Positions 1-12,200 of a DNA stretch of 64,000 nt are shown here, one piece after another (positions within the stretch are counted from its first letter, which is position 1; each line of letters opens with the position of its first letter). The notes below the pieces were generated by a model that saw nothing but the letters and a program-made list of their open reading frames with translations, was not told where the DNA came from and did no database searches. The DNA lies in the NCBI GenBank assembly GCA_002914845.1, contig JXTC01000217.1, positions 303,856 through 367,855 of the forward strand, read 5' to 3'. This DNA is from Trema orientale. Lineage: Eukaryota; Streptophyta; Magnoliopsida; Rosales; Cannabaceae. The position numbers were made by a program, and so were the translations under genes.

Positions 1-90
1 CAAATTCCAAACTAAAAAAATCTGACTTCCTTATTATAATTATGTCTCACTATAATAAAATTCTGGATCCATCACTGATTACAATGTTGT

Positions 91-148
91 AATTCTGCAG
101 CATTTGTATTTGTGTCTCCATTTTGCCCATTATATTTGCATGTCACTC
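91..148 (-). pseudogene. Decayed exon-3 fragment of an AGL11-like MADS-box gene
   Basis: On the minus strand this stretch matches the first K-domain exon of the complete AGL11 gene further right (24164-24225). The shared block covers the part encoding [10 protein letters not shown]. One base is missing inside the CAA run, which breaks the frame, and the sequence before Ala-Lys-Leu is degraded. No exon 2 is visible on its upstream side (higher coordinates). Later exons, if any, would lie left of the window. It is best read as a third, older copy of the duplicated AGL11 segment. Confidence 0.6.
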
Positions 149-179
149 TTGTTAATTGCTTGAAATAAAATTGTAATAT

Positions 180-1337
180 GCTTTGCAATATTATTTGAGT
201 CTACATATTAAAAGATAAGAGAACTGAAAAAAGAATGCAAATAGAACTACAAATATATATCTATACTATATTACAGAAGTGTGAACATGCTTAGGAATCC
301 GTATCAGGAGTTCCAACAGGATGCTTCAGTATTTTTCTTTTTTTTTTTTGGCTAATACGATTTTAAATAGCCACAAACTCATCACACGCTTGTTGACTTT
401 GTTATAGGAGTTTTTTTTTTTTATTCCGTTTTCTTCATACTTAGCTACATCGGCATGTGTTGTCACGATCGAAAATCTAAAATCGTGATTTTTAGTAATT
501 TTAAGTTGAAATAATCATAATCAATGATTTTCAAAATTCTAAAAAATCAAGTACTTAGAATTTTTAAGTTTTAGTCCTCAAAAGTAAGTAAATTTTAAAT
601 TTAGGAATCCTTTCATTAGTTTTAATTTTTCGAGAAAATATACATTTAAAAATTTAGAAGAATTCTAAAATTAATTCATTTAGAAAATTTTATTAGTTCA
701 TAAATTTTAGTAAATTGAGTTTAATTTAAAACCTCAGGTCCAATGTCTAAAATAATTTACATAAAATCAATTATATTTCCAAATACTAAATTTTGTAACA
801 AAATCATTCCCATACATCTACTTAGTAATTAAAATAAACTTGGTTAAATATTTGAACTAGGAAAAGGAATCAAACAAGATATAAACACCCACCAGGGAAT
901 AGGAACAGGACTGCAGGCATAAGCCAAGCAGCTTGTCTAACCATCAAGACTACTACCTCAAATACACAAATACCTGAAAGTGGGAGAAAATAGGGGGTGA
1001 GCACGTGAATGCTTAGTAGAGATTCAATTACAGGTTTTTAACTAGTATTAAAATACTTACTTTCAAGTTCCTGCATGGTCAGTAAAATATTTAAACATTT
1101 TCTAGAAATCCAATTGAAATATTGTCCAAAGGTTTAAATCTTCCAAACCATTGTAAAATATATCTTAACTCAAAATCATTTTCCAAAGGTTTAAACATTC
1201 CAAAACTTTGTAAAACATCACATCAAATCAAGTATATTTCTATTCAAATCAAGCATATAATATGCAATGCAATCAATGACAAGTCTGAATTACCAAAGAC
1301 AGGTGACCGTAAGTATGCAATGTAGTATGAGCCACCC
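180..1337. other. AT-rich intergenic DNA, no gene seen
   Basis: Only short open frames with low-complexity translations. No splice-consistent coding, RNA gene or clear repeat boundary was recognised. Confidence 0.5.
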
Positions 1338-1340
1338 TAA

Positions 1341-2219
1341 GGCCATGTTTGGTTGGTGGTAATGGAATAGAATGCAATAGAAACAATTTCAAAATGACCA
1401 AATTCCATTGTTTGGTTAGAAAATTCAAATAAAAAAAGCCTTTCCACCAAAGATTAGGTGGAATAAGGTGGAATGGAATACCATGTAATTAATAAATAAT
1501 AAATAATTAAATAAAAAATAAAAAAATAAAATAATGATAAATGTAAAATAATTTAATAAAATAATAATTTAATTAATAAAAAATAATTAATAAAATAATT
1601 TAATGAAATAATAAAATAAAATAAAATAATGCTAAATGTAAAATAGCTTGATAAAATATTACTTTAATTAATAAAGTAAAATAAGACTAAATGTAAAAAA
1701 TTTATTAAATAATAATTTAATTAATAAAAATAATTTAAAAATAATAAAATAAAATAAAATAATGCTCTATATAAAATAATTTAATGAAATAATAAAATAA
1801 ATAAAATAATGCCAAATGTAAAATAATTTAATAAAATAATAATTTAATTAATAAAATAATTTANATTAATTAAATAATTTAATATTAAATATAAAATAAT
1901 TTATTAAAATAATAACTTAATTAATAAAAAATAATTAATAAAATAATTTAATAAGATAAAATAATGCTAAATTTAAAATAATTTAATGAAAAAATTGAAT
2001 GCTAAATATAATTTAAAATAATTAAAATGAAGAGTATTTTTGTCATTATACAGCTAATTCCATTCTTTTTCACAGTTAACCAAACATAAGAATGTCCATT
2101 CAGCTATCGATTCCACCACTCCAACCAAATGACATAATTACATTACTATTCTTTTCCATTCCATTCTGATTACTATTACCATTACCATTACGATTCCATC
2201 ACTGCAACTAAATGGACCC
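1341..2219. mobile_element. Tourist/PIF-Harbinger-like MITE, 0.88 kb
   Basis: The left end GGCCATGTTTGGTTG and the reverse complement of the right end GGGTCCATTTAGTTG form imperfect terminal inverted repeats that continue into ATGGAAT. The element is flanked on both sides by TAA (1338-1340 and 2220-2222), the 3-bp target duplication usual for PIF/Harbinger elements. The inside is almost pure A/T built from variants of AAATAATTTAATAAAATAAT, has no coding capacity, and contains one undetermined base (N at 1864). Confidence 0.65.
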
Positions 2220-2222
2220 TAA

Positions 2223-3184
2223 GTGGGCAACTGCACATGTGTACTGTGTCCGAGTCACCTAAGTTGGTAACCGTGAGTATGATATGTAGTCCGAGCACCC
2301 AGTAGAGGTACCGTAAGTCCATCAGCCGCGTAGGTGCAATGAATACATGCAATGCTATATGGATGGCAGGAATGAGAATACGTATTCCAAAACAAACCAT
2401 GCAGTATTTTTAATCAATTAAGTTTAGTTTTCAAAAATAAATTCTTATTCAAATTAGATTTTATAAAAATTTCGGCAGCACAATATCCGTTTTCATCAAA
2501 ACTAATAAAATCCAGTTCTTGCAGAAAACAGTTCCAAAACAAAATAATTTGGTACGCCAACCAATGTGATGTGCCTCCATGCATACAATTTAAATATCAA
2601 ATCATGTCAAAACAGGTATAATTTACATTTTAATCAAATATTTTACAAAATTCTATATTTATTCAAAATATGTATTTATTCAAAATATGTGAAAAGCAAA
2701 GTTAAATCCATTTTAAGGTCAAGTAATAGAATCCTCAATCGAGAGACTAGATAGCGTTATGGTGCTATCAAGAGCATTAGGCATCGTTTGGCGATCATTT
2801 GGAGGTCGGGGTTGTTTTCGAACCCTCGATCATTTAGTTTGAAAATTCGATTTTCCAATGGAGTCTCGAATCATAAAACGAACATCTTCACTGAATTCCG
2901 AGTACCCAAATTAGCTAGGTTAGACATATAACTTGACCAATTCGGGCTCGGGCCTAAACCAGATCTCGTGGCATGCAAAACAAGGCAAAATCATTGCCGT
3001 CCGATCTCATTTTCTGTACCGGTCTCCAAACATAGTCGATATATATATATATCAAACTTTATGTTTTCACAAGTAAATCATAAATATGAGTTTTATTTTA
3101 TAATCTAATGGTCGAATTGAAAAATCAATACACAAAACTCAAATACCTCAAAGTTGTCGAAAATGACAATTCATAAATGGAGCA
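2223..3184. other. Intergenic DNA, no gene seen
   Basis: No coding region supported. A short (AT)n tract lies near 3041. The 3' boundary is set by the target duplication of the adjacent solo LTR. Confidence 0.5.
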
Positions 3185-4107
3185 ATTTTTGTTGGGATAT
3201 TTGCCCTAAAAAACAGATTTTCAATTATACCCTTTGAGTATAAACAACTTTCTCTTATATGTAATTATGATATTTGCTAGATTAAACTATCTTAGTTGAA
3301 CAATTTATTTATCTGAAAAAGATTCTATGACTTTGCTTGTGTATAAAGAAACAAACATGATTAAGTGTTAATTATGGGGAGACTTGTTTCTTTATCTAAG
3401 TCTAAATGAATTAGTACACAATCTGTAAATAAAGATGGAATACTTTATTTACTATAGGTTGTAGTGTTTGTTTATCTCAACGGGAATGATGTGTCTCAAA
3501 TCATTGCAGTATGTGACTTCTGATAGAAACACTAATACAACATAAACAAGTTATGTGTATTAAACTGGACCAGGCAATATAAAAAATTGGAGTGCCGTAA
3601 CTCAATTCTTATATTACCACAAACTAGCTCTTAGCATATAGATCTTAATCCTTGATATTTGATTGGATTTACTTTCATGGGTTGTAGCCTTTTAATTTGT
3701 TAAAAGACTAACCTCTATGAAATTAGAGGTGAATTCTGACATATTGGAAGTTATGGCTTATGAATTGATGGGAATACTAAATAGTTAAGGACACTATGAT
3801 TAATGCCACTTTAGGTTCTTTCAAGATTTATGGAATAATTAAATCTAAGATCTTGGTATTCACTTTGTGAATTGGTTGATAATTTTGTCTGAATAGCTAT
3901 TGAGAACAAAATTATCGACAATATTATTCCTTGATAGAAAGATGGTAACTTAAAGGTAAATAAGTGTTGGAAGGATATTACGGTAATTTCACCTATCCAA
4001 CTACGGCATTGTATAGGGATTCTATATGTGGTATAGAATATGCTAGATGGATTCGTTAATCAAGGTTAGTTGATTGAATCTCTATAGAAGGCATGACATT
4101 TAATCTA

Positions 4108-5579
4108 GGATTTTGGACACTTATACCTATTTTTCAAAAAATAATACCAAATTTACGACCTTTCAAAAATAATAAAAATCCGTATGACCTTTTTATGGTA
4201 TTTTTCTAAATAATTTGAAAGTTAGAAAACGCGGTGGCATTTTAGTAAATAAGTCATCTTTTTTTTAATAGGAAACTACAAAAGTTTCTTGGAAACCAAT
4301 TTAGTTTAATTTGGTTTCCTATTAGCGGAATGTTATGTAGTTATATTTTCCTGGAAACCAGTTTAGTTTCCTTTAGCCGAAAGCCCTCTACGTTAGTAAA
4401 TCACTAGAGAGTACAAAGGTTTCCTAGAAACCATTTTGGTTTCCTTTAGCCGAATATCCTGTACGTAAGTAAATCACATGAAACCATGAATATTTCCAAG
4501 AAATCATTGTGGTTTCCCTTTTGCAGAATGTCCTATAGCTAAATAAATCACAGGAAACCATCGTGGTTTTCGAATATCCTGTATGTAAGTAAATCACATG
4601 AAACTATGAATATTTCTGGAAAACCGTTGTGGTTTCCTTTTTGCAGAATGTCCTATAGCTAAATAAATTATAAGAAACCATCGTGGTTTCTTTTTGGCAG
4701 ATTGCCCCGTAGCTAAGTAAATCACAGGAAACCATAAAAATTTTCTAGAAACTATTGTGGTTTCTTTTTGAATAACAGTCAACTACACTAAAAACAAACA
4801 AACAAAAATCTATTTTCATGAAGATCAAAGATTACCTAGATAAATCAAATTAGTAAAATAACAGTCCTGAAGGCTAATCCTCATGAAGATTAAAGGTCAT
4901 TACAGTAAAAAAAAATGCTAAATCTGTTTACAGAATCCAAACAAAGACCAGAAATTCTTCAGACCCAAATTCATTGGAGTTAATTCCCCTCCTCGCTATC
5001 CCAAAAAGAATCATTTCTGTGTTAGTTTATGGGTAATCAGCCACCATTGACACCGTCTTCTTAGACTTTATCTTTGATTTACTCCTTAACATATATAAAT
5101 ATATACATATACCTATATATATATATTCATTCTTCTTATAATGGTGTCTTCTTTTTCAAGAATTTAGTTTAGGCATTAGAGATCAATAAAATAACTAATC
5201 CAAAATTAAAAACTATTCTTGATAGATAGCTGTCCCAAAATGAAGAGAAGAAAATTAATTAGGATTGTAAAAATAATATGGGGGAGGAAATTTGACTTAC
5301 AGTGGAGGAAGAAAGCTTCAAAATAGCTGCAATCCCCTCGACTGTGTCAATGACCCTCTCCTCGAAGCAACCTCGCCATAGTTGTTCTATTTAGGCTCCT
5401 CCAACTTTAGGCCCAAAAATATTGTCGTAATGAATTGAAGGGGGAGAGCGGGAGAAAGAAGGAAGGAAGATAGGAAAATATGTCATTTTCTAAAACATAC
5501 CGTATAAAATTAAGTGATTTCACCTGCACCGTATTATTGGTATAATTTTTTAAAAAGTAGTGCACCGTGTCTTTTTCCC
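4108..5579. mobile_element. Mutator-like (MULE) non-autonomous element, 1.47 kb, nested in solo LTR
   Basis: A perfect 9-bp direct repeat TTTAATCTA flanks the element (4099-4107 and 5580-5588). The left end GGATTTTGGACAC and the reverse complement of the right end GGGAAAAAGACAC begin inverted repeats that run to ...AAAAAATNATACCAA, about 45 bp. The related LTR at 51.68 kb has the unoccupied site TTTAGTCTAAGAG, which confirms the borders. The interior holds a tandem array (about 4270-4770) and no transposase. A 9-bp duplication with long inverted repeats is typical of Mutator-like elements. A second family member is at 39768. Confidence 0.8.
4270..4770. repeat. Degenerate minisatellite of GGAAACC-TGGTTTCC units inside the MULE
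   Basis: About six units of roughly 70-90 bp. Each carries TGGTTTCCTTTTTGC, then GAATGTCCTNTAGCTAA, then TAAATCACAGGAAACCAT. The GGAAACC and GGTTTCC ends of each unit are inverted with respect to each other, so each unit could fold back. The same array occurs in the second MULE copy (about 39945-40440). No coding meaning is apparent. Confidence 0.6.
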
Positions 5580-6480
5580 TTTAATCTAAGAGTGTAGTAT
5601 TGGGCCTTTAGTGGAGTGTCCCTTTTACTAATAATATTTATATAAATACCATAATAAGAGTTATTATGTATTTATTATATTATTGGAGCTTAGATTATTT
5701 GGATTCATTCGGTCCCTTGTCTAACTCAATAAAGCTCATTAATTGGTTGGTGGTATTCGTGAAATTAGTTTTATGAAACTGTGTAAAATAATGATTCTAC
5801 ACGGAAGTTGGTATTTTTATAAATAAGTTTCATGGGTTGGACATATTTATAAAAATACACCCAAAGCCCAAATTGGAGAACAAGCCCAATCCTAGTTGGA
5901 CTAGGGTTAGCAGTTTTTGGCCTCATATATATAAGGTACATGAGAGAAAAAACTGCACAGTAATTCTAAGTGTGCTACACGAAAATTACAGAGAGAGAGA
6001 GAGGGAGAATTCGGCCAACCTAAGGTTCGAGAGGAGAGAAAAAATTTCCTACTATCTCACGGTCTCATCTCACGTCCCGGTGTTCCAAAAGATCAAGAAG
6101 GTGTTCTTGATCGTTCTCCGACAAAGGATTCAACTTGGTGCCCACTCACCTCTTCAACCAAGAGCAAGAGGATAGGCAAGAAGATCTAGGATTGGAGATT
6201 TGATCACCATTCACAAGGAGATCAAGGAGGAGCACGTTACAAAAGGTAAACCCTAATCCCATCTCTAGGGTTTGTGTATCTAGATTTAATTTATGTTATA
6301 CATGATCCTGTATATGATATATGCATGTAATATGGTTATGAAAACTATTTTCATGTAAAAATTTTAAAACCTAAATCCGCTAATTATTCCGCTGCGTTCA
6401 TGATGTGATCATGTGTTTTCCGTAGTTTGCATGCATGTATGTTTTTGCCCCAAGTGTTAGGCAATTCTAGCAATTTCGAG

Positions 6481-6760
6481 TCATGGAATACTTACCACGT
6501 GATTGCTCGTGTCGAGAGCAGTCGAAAAAGTCCATGTTCGTGGTCCATCGGCGTCGAGGCTTTTCTCCGCGGACATTTTCTGGCGATACCACCATTCTGC
6601 ATCTCCTCCAGCGGTGAGACCTCGACGAGTGATGTTATCGAGGCTGACGATTCTTTTAGTGCTAGTGGCGGCGGCTGAAACGGCCCAGAGGGCCTCCGTC
6701 GATGGAGTAGCTGTGAGCTGCAATGGATGTCGGGAGAGAGAGAGAAGGAGATGAGATATA
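6481..6760 (-). other. GC-rich exon-like remnant, possibly the 5' end of a broken gene
   Basis: This 280-bp island is much richer in G+C and CpG than its surroundings. On the minus strand it reads as a TATATATA tract, a CT-rich leader, then an open frame of about 76 codons (including Glu-Ala-Leu-Trp-Ala-Val-Ser-Ala-Ala-Ala) that ends at CACGTG followed by GTAAGT, a strong splice donor. There is no ATG at the start of that frame; the first in-frame Met is well inside it. The solo LTR sits immediately beyond the donor, so any downstream exons were separated or lost. I do not recognise the protein, and it may be non-coding. Confidence 0.25.
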
Positions 6761-6869
6761 TATATAATCTGTTTTTGTTTTTGTTTTTTTAGGAAAAAGT
6801 ACTAAAATGCCCTAAAAAACTTTGGGTTTTTACATGTGTCCTTCCTATACTTTACATGATAGATATATA

Positions 6870-7322
6870 TCGACTCATTTGGAGGGCTGGACTAAAGGAA
6901 TGGACTGGACTATTTAATCCGGTCCATTGTTTGGTGCACAACTAATAGTGGTACTATTTAGTAATAGGTTATCAAAAAAAATAGACCCTTGGAGGGGGAC
7001 TATTTTAACACTTCCTACACTTTGGTTAAAATAGTCTCATTTCTTGCTTTTTCATTTCCCCAAAAAAATGGGCTCCGTAATTTTTTTTTCCTCTTTTATT
7101 ATTCACTTCCCAATAAACATAGGTCTCACACAATTTTCATCTATTATTTTACTACACAATTCAAATAATGTGCGCCCTATCTTCTTTTACTACTATTTTA
7201 TTTAGTCCCAAATTTTAGTCCAATGCTCTACCAAAAAATTCACAGTACTAATACAATCCTATCCATTCCAATTCTAAATAATAGTCCAATCTAGTCCAAT
7301 CTCGCCTACCAAATGGGCCCTA
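6870..7322. mobile_element. MITE, about 0.45 kb
   Basis: The left arm CATTTGGAGGGCTGGACTA and the reverse complement of the right arm CATTTGGTAGGCGAGATTG are inverted repeats, followed inward by GGACTATT in both arms. The interior is non-coding. Exact ends and target duplication are not certain. Confidence 0.5.
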
Positions 7323-7420
7323 TATTGGTTTGTTATTATTTCTTTACATTAACACGTGGCCTCTGTATCCGGTTTAAGACACGTATTGTTGCTATATATA
7401 TATGTGTATACAAATATATA

Positions 7421-7645
7421 TAGGAACTAGTTCAATAGGTATTTTTTTATTCACTATCAACAGGTATATCAATTATGACTGTAAAATTTCAATCTCGGTT
7501 ACAGATATAAATACTATCATTTAATTCACATTGAAACTTGTTCCAATATAATTAATTATAACCGTTAGATTAAAATCCAACTGTCAAAATTGATGTACCC
7601 AATGATAGTATAACAAAAATACCTATATTGTACTAGCTCCCAATA
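7421..7645. mobile_element. Small TA-flanked MITE (GGTATTTTT family), copy 1
   Basis: Left GGAACTAGTTCAATAGGTATTTTT is inverted at the right end as AAAAATACC...TACTAGCTCC. Both flanks are TATATATA. No coding capacity. Confidence 0.45.
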
Positions 7646-7647
7646 TA

Positions 7648-7900
7648 TATATGGGCACTAATCTAGTAGGTATTTTTTCTTTACCTATACATAGGTATCG
7701 TTTATGAAAATTTATCATGCATATTTTTTTATAGTAAAAAGTAAGAGAGAGAAATAACATTAATGATGCACATCTTTTCATGCACCTCATTATAGCCGTT
7801 AGATCACCATTAGATGATGATCCAACGGTAAAAAAAAAAATACCTACACATATGTTAAAAAAAAAAAATACCTTTTGGATTGGCAACCTATATATATATA
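7648..7900. mobile_element. Small TA-flanked MITE (GGTATTTTT family), copy 2
   Basis: It starts GGGCACTAATCTAGTAGGTATTTTTT and its right arm reads AAAAAATACCTTTTGGATTGG, the inverted equivalent. It lies directly beside copy 1, separated by a TATATATA tract. A related, weaker copy is at about 14895-15135. Confidence 0.45.
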
Positions 7901-8053
7901 TGAAAAATTTGGAAGAATAAATTTTTGAAAGTGAATTTTGAACAAAAGCTAAGTTTTAAAACTCTTTGTAAAATAGTTTTCTTTTTTACATTGTTAGGTA
8001 TGATATTGAGTGTAGCCAAGTATGTAGTTGAGTATATTGAGCATTGTGAGAAA

Positions 8054-8588
8054 TAGATGTTAAATACAGTACCGGCCTGGCCCAAGCCCACATAGGCCAA
8101 CCCGTTACATATAGTAGGGGCCGAGCTGGGCCTCAGTCATAGGCCCACGGACGCGGCCCGGCCCACATTTCTATCAGTCCACATTAAGCCCACATTTAGT
8201 TATTTTATTTACAATTTTAAATATATTTCTTAATTAAATATTTTCATTTATTTGCTTTTAATGTTATTTATTTACTTATTTTTGTTTATTTTAAATTTAT
8301 TCAAATTTTAAAAGAATATGAATGGATTTTAAGCTTATATTTGATATTTTAAAGTATAAAACAACAACGAAATTGGGCCTACATTCGACTCGTATAGGCA
8401 CGGATCACTTAGGCTCGTATAAAATATAGGCTAGGTTTGTGGGCCATACCGAACCCCTTAATAAGAATATGGACCAGGCCGACTGGGCCCATATTTTAGG
8501 CGGATCGGGCCTAAGCCTGATACAAAGGCCGTATAGGCTTATCAAATGTGGGCCGCATCGGCCCAACCCAATCCACTTTACATCTCCA
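8054..8588. mobile_element. Non-autonomous hAT element, 535 bp, with perfect 8-bp target duplication
   Basis: GTGAGAAA flanks the element exactly on both sides (8046-8053 and 8589-8596). The left end TAGATGTTAAAT and the reverse complement of the right end TGGAGATGTAAAG are imperfect inverted repeats. Subterminal regions are packed with GGCCC/GGGCC words, as in many plant hAT elements that end in TAGAGGTG-type sequences. No transposase is encoded. The larger hAT at 39657 has the same style of ends. Confidence 0.75.
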
Positions 8589-8596
8589 GTGAGAAA

Positions 8597-9295
8597 GACT
8601 ACTTTATAAATAAATTAAAAACATAGATTTTTTTTAAATGTATATTTTAAAAGAGGTTCTTTTGACGGACTTTATTTGTAATTTAGGGAACTAGCACTAA
8701 AAAGATTATTCATTTTTTTTTTCCTGGCAGGAAACGAACAGGAAAAGATATCGTAATAATTAATGAGATTTCTTTTGAGGGAATAATTATGTGACGTTTC
8801 GCATACTTCAATCAAAGTAGGTATTCAAATTAAAGATATATGAGATGATAGTAAATTATACATTAATATATTATTTGATATACGATATAATATTTCTCGA
8901 AGATGGAGAAGGGTGTGATTCCAATGGTTGGATTTGAGATACCTACACAATTCCATGCACGCTTTCAAAAATATTAATTGTCATATTCGAATCTGTCACC
9001 TTAAATGAGTTTCGTCTTCTCACATTCCAGTCGAATTAGGTCCAAGTCTCAAATTTCCACTTCACAAAAATTAAAAAAGAAGACAAATGGTCGAAAAGGT
9101 CTTTATATATACATAAATATGTATAGCTTTCCAGGACTTTCCCTCTCCTTTTCGTCCTTAGCTAGCTATTAATTATCCTTCAAGTAAAGTATGCATTTCT
9201 TTTTCCCGAAAGAAAGTATATAATGGGATCATTATTTTAATTGATATAGATATATGTCTGTTTCTTGGAACAGATAAGGTGTTTAATTCTGTATA
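8597..9295. other. Upstream region of AIG1-like copy 1
   Basis: AT-rich, no gene. A TATA-like TTTATATATA (9102-9111) lies about 185 bp before the start codon and is a plausible core promoter element. Nothing else is recognisable. Confidence 0.3.
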
Positions 9296-12200
9296 ATGGG
9301 TGGAGGTGCAGTGGATGATGATTTGGAAATTACCTTCACGTCCAGTGGTTCTCGGACTGTTGTGTTGGTTGGAAAGGCAGGCAATGGAAAAAGTGCCACA
9401 GGTAACACCATTCTTGGAAGAAAGGCCTTCATCAAGTCAACTACTTGTGAGTTGCAGACCACTGTACTCTGTGATGGCCAAGTTGTTAATGTTATTGACA
9501 CTCCTGGTATATGTAGTTTAACGTCTTATATTATAAGTAACAAAATCTCAATATTACATATTACATATTTTTAATACGTTTACATGTGTTCAAGTACACT
9601 TAATCTTACAAGCTATATATGTATTATGTATATGTGTTTCCATTTGCAGGACTTTTTGATTTATCGGCTGAATCAGACTTTGTTGACAAGGAAGTTGTGA
9701 AATGTATTAACTTGGCCAAGGATGGGATCCATGCGGTCCTTGTAGTTTTCTCTGTTAGGACCCGCTTTTCACAAGAAGACCAAGCTGTTCTTCGTAGCTT
9801 GCAAACTTTGTTTGGTAACAAAATTGTTAATTACGTGATTCTAGTCTTTACTGGAGGAGACGAACTCGATGAAAATGACCAGACTTTGGATGATTACTTA
9901 GGTTGTGAATGTCCCGAGCCCTTAAAGGTCACTCATGCACGAAACACCTTGTTTCTACTTTTAACTATTTTTTCAGCGTTATATATGAATCTTTTTTTTT
10001 TTTTATTAGTCTCTTATTAGCTACCTATTTCAAATGCCAATTCTAACTTCTATTAGTCTTTTTAACTAGTTACTTTTTATGATATAGGATATCCTTACTC
10101 AGTGTGAAAATCGCATGGTGCTTTTTGATAATAAGACTCGGAAAGACAGTAATAAGAAGATTAATGATCAAGTTCAGCAGCTTCTCTCTCTTGTAAACAA
10201 GGTCCTAGTGCAGAATGGTGGACATCCGTATACAGATAAGATATTTGCTCAAGTGAAGGTAATTATGTTCTAGAAATATGATAATGTGAGAAATTGAAAT
10301 TAGGAAAATGACCTTCCTGGGTTTAAAACTGAGCTATCAACTTGATCTATGGTCGCTTACTTGGTGCATAAGATTTTTCTTCCGGAGACATTTTGCAAAT
10401 GAATTCTTTTGATGCAACTAGAATTTTCTCTCAAAAGTTCAATTTGCAAAAGCCCGCCAAGAATGCATTTCTTTTAGAATTTGTTGATGCAGACACATTT
10501 CTCGCAGCAGGGGGCCATGAAACTTCGTGATCAACAAGAAGCGATGGACTCCTCAGAATGGTGTTCTAGACAGGAAATATCAGACTTGAAGAAGCAGATG
10601 GAGCTGGCAAATGAAGTGCAGCTTAAGCAAACTTCTGAGGCGGTATTTGAGTGCCTTCACTCTTTAAACACGTTTTTTCGTATCTTGGTAAAAGTAGTAG
10701 AAATTAAGATCATTATCACATTCAAGAATTGTAATTAAAGTAACCAAGACACACACTCACACAGCACACAATTTACTTGGTTCGGATTTTCCTGAGAAAA
10801 TCGTACAACCAATGTAGGGGTTTTACGTGTCATAGTCGAATCCACTAGATTGTTTAGAATAGACCCTCAATGTCACTGCCTTACAACCACTGAGATCCAT
10901 ATTAAAGCTCACTTCGCTGAGCAGGGGTTTTGCGTGTCATAGTCGAATCCACTTGATTTCATTCACTAAAGCAATACAGAAAAAGTAAGGGTAATCACTA
11001 ACATAATATACAAGGTAAACAGTACTTTTAAGTTTCGTTTGATATATAGGATAAAATTGAACTATTTTAAAAGATTGGATTTGATTAAATAAGATATCAT
11101 TATAGTCCATTCCTATCCAATATTTGGTGTGCTACTTTTTGTTAGGATAAGATTAGCACATGTGTTTCATAGTTTTAACTAAATAATAAATTTGAGGTTT
11201 GAGTAATTAGAAAGATACCACTTTTAAAAATTAATTTAGAAAAATATCATTTTTAAAACTAAATTTTATAAAAATATCATTTTTAAAAACTTATTTACAA
11301 AAAAACTACTTTCAAAAAATATTTTTAAAAATACTACTTTTATTGGTAAAATATCATTTCTTATAAAATTATTTGCAAACATACACTTCTATAAAATATT
11401 TCGAAAAATACCATTTCTGATTTTAGCACTTTCAAAAGTTAATTTCGAAAATACTACTTTTAAACTTTAATTTCGAAAGTACTATTTTTTACTACTTCAA
11501 CAATATTCTATTATTTTTAATCAAATTCCTAATTCCTCCCAATCCTAAATTCTCAAGAGGATAAGATTATCTCTTTTATTATTTTTAGAGTGAATTATTT
11601 TAATTCAGACCAATCTCTATACATGTATCAAACATGAGATTAATTTAATCCAATTCAGTCCTCATCCTTAAGATTAATTTAATCAAATTCAGTCCCCATC
11701 CTTATCTACTATTCCAAACGTGGCAGAATACAATTCTTAACTTACTACTAGAGCTAGGCTACTAATTTGTTGACGTTTCATTACTTGACAGTTATGCTTA
11801 GTTAAGCGTCAGCCTTTACTGCCTAACAGTAATAATACCAATAACTATAACTAGATTACAGTAACTTATTTCAACAGAACATATTATAAATTTTTACCTA
11901 TACAGAGATGGTATTTCAATACCCTTCCTTTTCTGCATCAACCTTTCTACTTGCTTTCAGGTTTCGCTTATGGTCTATTTTCTTGGGGCTATGGGCTAGC
12001 TGTGTGCTTGGTGTGTATGTATAACTGTAGAGGCTAAGATCAATCTGTTTAGCTTTAATCTAAATTAATACGACACAGAGAAATGTGCACGCACAATCAC
12101 AAGATCACAGTACACAACAAGTTTCAAAGTTCGACTCAAGATGGGAATCTACATCCAGTTTGCCACTGATGAAGCAGTCAATCCACTAAGAAACAAAACC

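Larger units (their letters stand above)
3190..6472. mobile_element. Solo LTR (LTR-retrotransposon remnant) carrying a nested MULE
   Basis: The repeat starts TGTTGGGATATTTGCC and ends TTCTAGCA. It is flanked by ATTTT (3185-3189) and ATTTC (6473-6477), a 5-bp target duplication with one change. A second copy with the same TTTCTAGCA end is nested in the hAT element at 43347-52453. The shared body includes the block around GGAATACTTTATTT and the TTCCGCTGCG / TTCCGTTGCG motif near the end. A TATA-like TATATATAAG (5926-5935) is the likely LTR promoter. After removing the 1.47-kb insert the LTR is about 1.8 kb. No internal coding region remains, so it is a solo LTR left by recombination between LTRs. 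Confidence 0.7.

Noticed and set aside
4270-4770. Regularly spaced repeats that might suggest a CRISPR-like array
   Set aside because: Units are degenerate, about 80 bp, internally inverted, lie inside a eukaryotic MULE, and recur in a second MULE copy. This is a minisatellite.
5837-6175. 112-codon plus-strand frame
   Set aside because: Lies in the transcribed part of the solo LTR. It resembles LTR leader sequence and has no recognisable domain.
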